From: Bacteroidota bacterium
Lineage (GTDB): Bacteria > Bacteroidota > Bacteroidia > B-17B0 > Aurantibacillaceae
Assembly: GCA_003153315.1 (NCBI GenBank)
Contig: PLYA01000010.1
Span: 35,474 to 99,473, forward strand
Direction: 5' to 3'
DNA: 64,000 nt
A model generated the notes under the pieces. It was given only the letters and a program-made list of their open reading frames with translations, did no database searches and was not told the DNA's origin. Both the position numbers and the translations under genes were made by a program. Positions 60,393-64,000 of this stretch are shown here, piece after piece; within the stretch, counting starts at the first letter, position 1, and each line of letters starts with the position of its first letter.

Positions 60393-61190
60393 TTACTTCT
60401 TATCGCTGACTTCTGTATTGATGCTATTTAATAAAGGACTTGTTCCATTGGTAATAATAACTTTAGAGTTGCCCGACCTCATTAATGCTTCGTACATTTT
60501 AATGCGATTGTTTTCTAATATTTTATCATTTAATGATTGGGTTACAATATCATTATAGGCTTTGATACCTTCTGCTTCAATTCGCTTACGTTCTGCTTCC
60601 TTTTTTTCTTTATCAATCACAAACTCCATTTTAAGTGCATCTTGTTCTGCCTGCACTTTACTTTCTATAGATGCCATAATTTGCGGAGGTAAAACTACAT
60701 CCTTTAAAAGAACGGCATCAATTACAAAACCATATTGTTCTATATGTGCCTTAAGTTCATCTAAAATAGCTTTTTCAACCTTTTGTCGGGCAATAGCATA
60801 TAACTCTTTAGCATAGTAATTGGCGCTTATAGCACGAGCTGTTGCGCGAAAATTACTCAGTACTACTACTTCCTGATAATTAGTACCGAACTTCTGATAT
60901 ACATTAGATGCTTCTTCAGGACGGATGTGATATAACAAACTTAATTCTGCATTTACACTTAAACCTTCTTTCGTAGGTAAAGGTAATGCCTGAAAAGACT
61001 CTACCGTACGAGTATTTATTTTAATCACTTTTGTTGTAAACGGAAAGAAAGCCACAGAACCCGGTTGACGCGATCCGCCATGCATTTTGCCCAAAGTTTG
61101 TTTAATACCTATTTCGCCGGGTCTAACTACACGGCAGGAAGTGATGCTTATTGCTGCAATAAAACATCCGATATAAATTAGCTTTTTCAT
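60393..61190 (-). CDS. Prohibitin/SPFH (Band 7) family lipoprotein
   Basis: 265 residues. A lipobox-like SITSCRVV precedes the SPFH domain: RPGEIGIKQTLGKMHGGSRQ, GSVAFFPFTTKVIKINTRTV and LSVNAELSLLYHIRPEEASN. A coiled coil follows at ~185-240 (ALKMEFVIDKEKKEAERKRI). Family members form ring oligomers in membranes and organise proteases or lipids. Being a lipoprotein rather than a membrane-helix protein is less usual. Own -7 box; monocistronic. Confidence 0.9.
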   Translation of the reverse strand: MKKLIYIGCFIAAISITSCRVVRPGEIGIKQTLGKMHGGSRQPGSVAFFPFTTKVIKINTRTVESFQALPLPTKEGLSVNAELSLLYHIRPEEASNVYQKFGTNYQEVVVLSNFRATARAISANYYAKELYAIARQKVEKAILDELKAHIEQYGFVIDAVLLKDVVLPPQIMASIESKVQAEQDALKMEFVIDKEKKEAERKRIEAEGIKAYNDIVTQSLNDKILENNRIKMYEALMRSGNSKVIITNGTSPLLNSINTEVSDKK

Positions 61191-61204
61191 TTGTTTTGTT
61201 TTAA

Positions 61205-61212
61205 CAAAAGTA
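61205..61212 (-). promoter_or_regulatory. -7 box TACTTTTG of the prohibitin-like gene
   Basis: Perfect TAnnTTTG on the minus strand, 14 nt before the ATG at 61190. Confidence 0.5.
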
Positions 61213-61296
61213 TCTCAAAGGGCTGAGGTAATACTAACAGCTTAACATTCTTTGTGAAATAAATTCAGTAGGCTTTTTCTGAAAACGGATTAACTC

Positions 61297-62928
61297 TTAA
61301 TCAGCCTGCAAAAACGGATAACGGTAATCTACTGCGGGAACAAAAGTTTCTTTAATTGTACGCGGTGTTACCCAACGCAATAAGTTAATCTTTGCTCCGG
61401 CTTTATCGTTTGTTCCGCTGCCACGCGCACCACCAAATGGTTGTTGACCAACTACTGCCCCGGTACATTTATCGTTTATATAAAAATTACCTGCACTGTT
61501 TACCAGTTTTTTAGTTGCCAGTTCAATAGCGTAACGGTCTTGTGCAATAATAGCACCCGTTAACGCATAGATGGAAGTAGAATCTACTACAGTGCAAATT
61601 TCTTCAAACTTATTTTCATCATACACATGTATGGTTAGCACAGGTCCGAATAACTCTTCGCACATGGTAACGTACTTGGGGTCTTTTGCCACAATAACAG
61701 TAGGCTCTATAAAGTAACCTTTACTTTTATCGTAATTACCTCCGGCAATCACCTCAACATCTTTATCTTTCTTGGCGGCTTCTATATACTTAGCTAATTT
61801 ATCGAAACTCTTCTCATCAATAACCGCATTAATAAAGTTGGTAAAGTCTTCGGTAGGGCCCATCTTCATACTCTTCAAATCGGCAACCAATAATGTCTTT
61901 ACTTCGTTCCACAAATTAGAAGGAATGTAAACACGCGATGCAGCTGAGCATTTTTGTCCCTGATACTCAAAGGCACCTCTGCTGATGGCAGTTACCAACG
62001 TTTTTACATCGGCAGACTTATGTGCCAATATAAAATCTTTACCTCCTGTTTCGCCTACAATACGAGGATACGATTTGTACTTATGAATATTGTTGCCAAT
62101 GGTTTGCCAAATGTTTTGAAACACTTCGGTGCTTCCGGTAAAATGTATTCCGGCAAAATCTCTGTGATTAAAAATAACCTCAGCTGCATCGGGTCCGCTT
62201 GGGTAAATAAGGTTAATTACGCCATCAGGTACGCCCGCTTCTTTAAAAATTTCCATTAATACATTAGCAGCATATACCTGTGTGTTGCTTGGTTTCCAAA
62301 CCACCACGTTGCCCATCATAGCGCAAGATGAAGGTAGGTTACCGGCAATAGCCGTAAAGTTAAACGGAGTCAGTGCATATACAAATCCTTCTAAAGGGCG
62401 CCACTCAAGCCTGTTCCAAACACCCGGACCTGATATAGGCTGCTCGGCATAAATATCAGACATGTAAGAAACATTGAAACGCAGGAAGTCGGTAATCTCG
62501 CATGCTGAGTCAATCTCTGCCTGATAGGCATTTTTGCTTTGCCCCAGCATAGTAGCTGCATTAAGCTTAGCACGGTAAGGGCCTGCAATTAATTCGGCAG
62601 CTTTCAGGAAGATGCTTGCGCGGTGCTCCCAGCTTAAATCGGCCCAATTTTCTTTGGCTGCAAGGGCGGCATCTATGGCTTGTTTTACATGCTCTTTCGT
62701 GCTCTTATGAAAATGCCCTAAGGTATGTTTATGGTCATGAGGAGGGGCTAAACGTATCTTATCGTTACTGCGAATTTCTTTGCCGCCAATATACATAGGT
62801 ATATCAAGCTCTTGCCCACGCAGGTGTTTTAGCATTGCCTGCAACTCTTTGCGCTCTGCACTTTGCGGGGCGTAGTTTTTAATGGGTTCGTTAATTGGTG
62901 TTGGTATTTTAAAGATTCCTTTTGGCAT
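61297..62928 (-). CDS. pruA: L-glutamate gamma-semialdehyde (1-pyrroline-5-carboxylate) dehydrogenase
   Basis: 543 residues, the size of stand-alone PruA. Oxidises glutamate semialdehyde to glutamate in proline and arginine breakdown, using NAD. Catalytic Glu 293 is in VGETGGKDF and catalytic Cys 327 in YQGQKCSAASRVY. ALTPFNFTAIAGNLPSSCAM (cofactor entry) and QQPFGGARGSGTNDKAGAK also fit 1-pyrroline-5-carboxylate dehydrogenase. No proline dehydrogenase gene is in the window, so this is not a PutA fusion. Confidence 0.95.
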   Translation of the reverse strand: MPKGIFKIPTPINEPIKNYAPQSAERKELQAMLKHLRGQELDIPMYIGGKEIRSNDKIRLAPPHDHKHTLGHFHKSTKEHVKQAIDAALAAKENWADLSWEHRASIFLKAAELIAGPYRAKLNAATMLGQSKNAYQAEIDSACEITDFLRFNVSYMSDIYAEQPISGPGVWNRLEWRPLEGFVYALTPFNFTAIAGNLPSSCAMMGNVVVWKPSNTQVYAANVLMEIFKEAGVPDGVINLIYPSGPDAAEVIFNHRDFAGIHFTGSTEVFQNIWQTIGNNIHKYKSYPRIVGETGGKDFILAHKSADVKTLVTAISRGAFEYQGQKCSAASRVYIPSNLWNEVKTLLVADLKSMKMGPTEDFTNFINAVIDEKSFDKLAKYIEAAKKDKDVEVIAGGNYDKSKGYFIEPTVIVAKDPKYVTMCEELFGPVLTIHVYDENKFEEICTVVDSTSIYALTGAIIAQDRYAIELATKKLVNSAGNFYINDKCTGAVVGQQPFGGARGSGTNDKAGAKINLLRWVTPRTIKETFVPAVDYRYPFLQAD

Positions 62929-62952
62929 GATTTTAATTTAAGATTGAGGCTT

Positions 62953-62960
62953 CAAAATTA
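62953..62960 (-). promoter_or_regulatory. -7 box TAATTTTG of pruA
   Basis: Perfect TAnnTTTG on the minus strand, 24 nt before the pruA ATG. Confidence 0.5.
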
Positions 62961-62975
62961 GTAATTATAATTAAG

Positions 62976-63069
62976 ATTTGGGCGTTCCCTTTGATTACAA
63001 AGGTCGGGCTTTCCGTTCCAAATCCTCGCCGATTACGGCTGTGGGTTTTCCACTACAATCCCATAACGC
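62976..63069 (-). repeat. Dispersed intergenic repeat, family II, copy 2
   Basis: Read on the minus strand it follows the copy at 24209-24335: GCGTTATGGGATTGTAG, CGTAATCGGCGAGGATT, GAAAGCCCGACC, GGGAACGCCC. It is shorter because it lacks the central GC hairpin of copy 1. Confidence 0.7.
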
Positions 63070-63095
63070 AACATCCATTATTATAAGTTGATTTA

Positions 63096-63785
63096 TTATC
63101 TTTCTTCAGGCGGACTAATCTCTACATTAAAACCAACTCCTTTTATTTTTTGTTTATACTTATTGTCATCTTCATCACAGAACAAAAGAGTAATCTCATA
63201 AGGAACATCATTTCCTAAATATGAGTTATTTGCTGTTGCAGAAAAATTATAAGTACCATTTTTCTCAATCTCTTGTTCTTTCCTCATTTGTGCATGTATG
63301 GAAATATTATTCACGTTTATATCTTCGATACCTTTAAGATATGCCCTCCCGCCGTAATTAGTAAACACTAAGGAAAACATTGATTGACTAGAAAGTCCAG
63401 TTGTTTTTTTAAAAAATGGTCGTATATCAGATTTCCTTTTCTTTCTTTCTAACTCTAAATACTTTTCTTTATGGTCTTTGTCACTAAGTAAAGCATCCGT
63501 TTGAATTTTGATTTGTTCTTTCAATAAGTCATTAGCCTCTTTGAATATAATCGACTGGTATTCGAACTGAGCTGTTTGTTTTGATAATTCAATTATTTGT
63601 TCTGTCATTTTACCAATAGCTGAATTTTGACTTATTGCTATATCTCTAAGAGAATTTAATTGCTCTATTTTATCCTTATCCTTACGAAATAATTTTAAGA
63701 TACCCCAAACAGCAGTTGGAAATCCAAGTCCAACACCTACTGCTTGAATTATATCAGTAATCGAAACGGTATACGTTATGTTCAT
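63096..63785 (-). CDS. Membrane-anchored coiled-coil protein of unknown function
   Basis: 229 residues from ATG 63785 (MNITYTVSITDII). The open frame continues to 63911, but that part overlaps a dispersed repeat, and a perfect -7 box at 63802-63809 supports the shorter start. One hydrophobic segment at ~9-30 (IIQAVGVGLGFPTAVWGILK) is followed by a coiled coil at ~35-115 (KDKIEQLNSLRDIAISQNSA, FKEANDLLKEQIKIQTDALL) and a beta-rich C-terminal domain (MFSLVFTNYGGRAYLKGIED, VPYEITLLFCDEDDNKYKQK). I do not recognise it; neighbours give no hint. Confidence 0.7.
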   Translation of the reverse strand: MNITYTVSITDIIQAVGVGLGFPTAVWGILKLFRKDKDKIEQLNSLRDIAISQNSAIGKMTEQIIELSKQTAQFEYQSIIFKEANDLLKEQIKIQTDALLSDKDHKEKYLELERKKRKSDIRPFFKKTTGLSSQSMFSLVFTNYGGRAYLKGIEDINVNNISIHAQMRKEQEIEKNGTYNFSATANNSYLGNDVPYEITLLFCDEDDNKYKQKIKGVGFNVEISPPEER

Positions 63786-63801
63786 TGTTTTTGCTTGAAT
63801 A

Positions 63802-63809
63802 CAAATATA
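63802..63809 (-). promoter_or_regulatory. -7 box TATATTTG of the coiled-coil gene
   Basis: Perfect TAnnTTTG on the minus strand, 16 nt before the ATG at 63785. Confidence 0.5.
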
Positions 63810-63839
63810 AATAAACCACTTCTCTTTTACTAAATTCCC

Positions 63840-64000
63840 CTTACGGTTAGCGTTCACACCTATCTGGGGCAGGTGTCCACGAAAGGAGCGAACCGAAAGT
63901 TTTCTGGGCAAAGCAGGGCAGCTCGTGCGCTACGGCAAAAGCCCAGTGGGCTTTTGAGCGAGATGGTGCGAATGCGCTTTAGGTTGGCTTTCGTGGTGCA
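63840..64000 (-). repeat. Dispersed intergenic repeat, family I, copy D (cut by window edge)
   Basis: Read on the minus strand: TGCACCACGAAAGCCAACCT, AACTTTCGGTTCGCTCCTTT, CGTGGACACCTGCCCCAGAT. These match copies B and C in order, and CCTGCCCCAGAT matches copy B closely. The element continues beyond the window. Confidence 0.75.

Noticed and set aside
63786..63911. N-terminal extension of the coiled-coil protein
   Set aside because: Overlaps the dispersed repeat and the -7 box; the hydrophobic anchor begins right after ATG 63785.

Overview
The window reads as the chromosome of a Bacteroidota bacterium, probably a non-gut, aerobic, Flavobacteriia/Sphingobacteriia/Chitinophagia-like lineage. 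The sequence support is: several proteins ending in a type IX secretion (T9SS) type A sorting domain; a T9SS core cluster (gldJ, a porP/sprF gene, porU, porV); a DPP11-type S46 peptidase; a GH3-like protein; a Bacteroidota-type cytochrome oxidase cluster; and many genes preceded by the Bacteroidota -7 promoter box TAnnTTTG. No rRNA, CRISPR array or phage structural genes are present.

Layout. 1-7000: two T9SS cargo proteins, a Kup potassium transporter, an NHL-propeller T9SS cargo and a carboxypeptidase-regulatory-like protein. 7000-7630: gene-free, with a degenerate 21-nt tandem array and a large palindromic repeat. 7.6-12.5 kb: DPP11-type exopeptidase overlapping a membrane protein gene, then an HxlR regulator divergent from two YceI genes across a promoter region with two palindromes. 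12.6-22.0 kb: the T9SS cluster, gldJ and porP/sprF on the minus strand, porU-porV-murF on the plus strand. 22-36.5 kb: a haem/copper lipoprotein, a striking 399-nt array of nineteen 21-nt units, recN, an S41 protease, a Rieske-like lipoprotein, a lone paaD, and housekeeping genes (Nif3-like, zinc ribbon, tyrS, DEAD-box helicase, ruvC).

38.5-44.4 kb is an accessory region bounded by tRNA-Arg(CCU) and a CAU-anticodon tRNA (tRNA-Met). The 3' 45 bp of tRNA-Met are duplicated 3.9 kb away, and each end carries a matching pair of TTCCTCACTT decamers, so this is a tRNA-integrated element. It holds a propeller lipoprotein, a truncated histidine kinase with an intact LytTR regulator, and a T9SS cargo gene broken by a 159-bp element with 22-bp inverted ends. 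No integrase lies inside it. Wrecked tyrosine and serine recombinase genes and a DMT transporter fragment sit just outside.

44.8-64 kb: an operon-like run (PAP2 phosphatase, propeller protein, GNAT, membrane protein, amino-acid permease, SDR), an M23/LysM peptidase, a GH3-like protein, a TPR lipoprotein, an RNA methyltransferase, a haem-copper oxidase operon ending in a His/Cys-rich membrane protein, a secreted protein of the so-called asparagine synthetase B group, a prohibitin-like lipoprotein, pruA and a coiled-coil membrane protein. Dispersed intergenic repeats occur at about 7.4, 24.2, 36.6, 44.5, 63.0 and 63.9 kb and fall into at least two families.

All calls come from reading the sequence and remembered family features. 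No database search was possible, and residue roles are by analogy unless stated.
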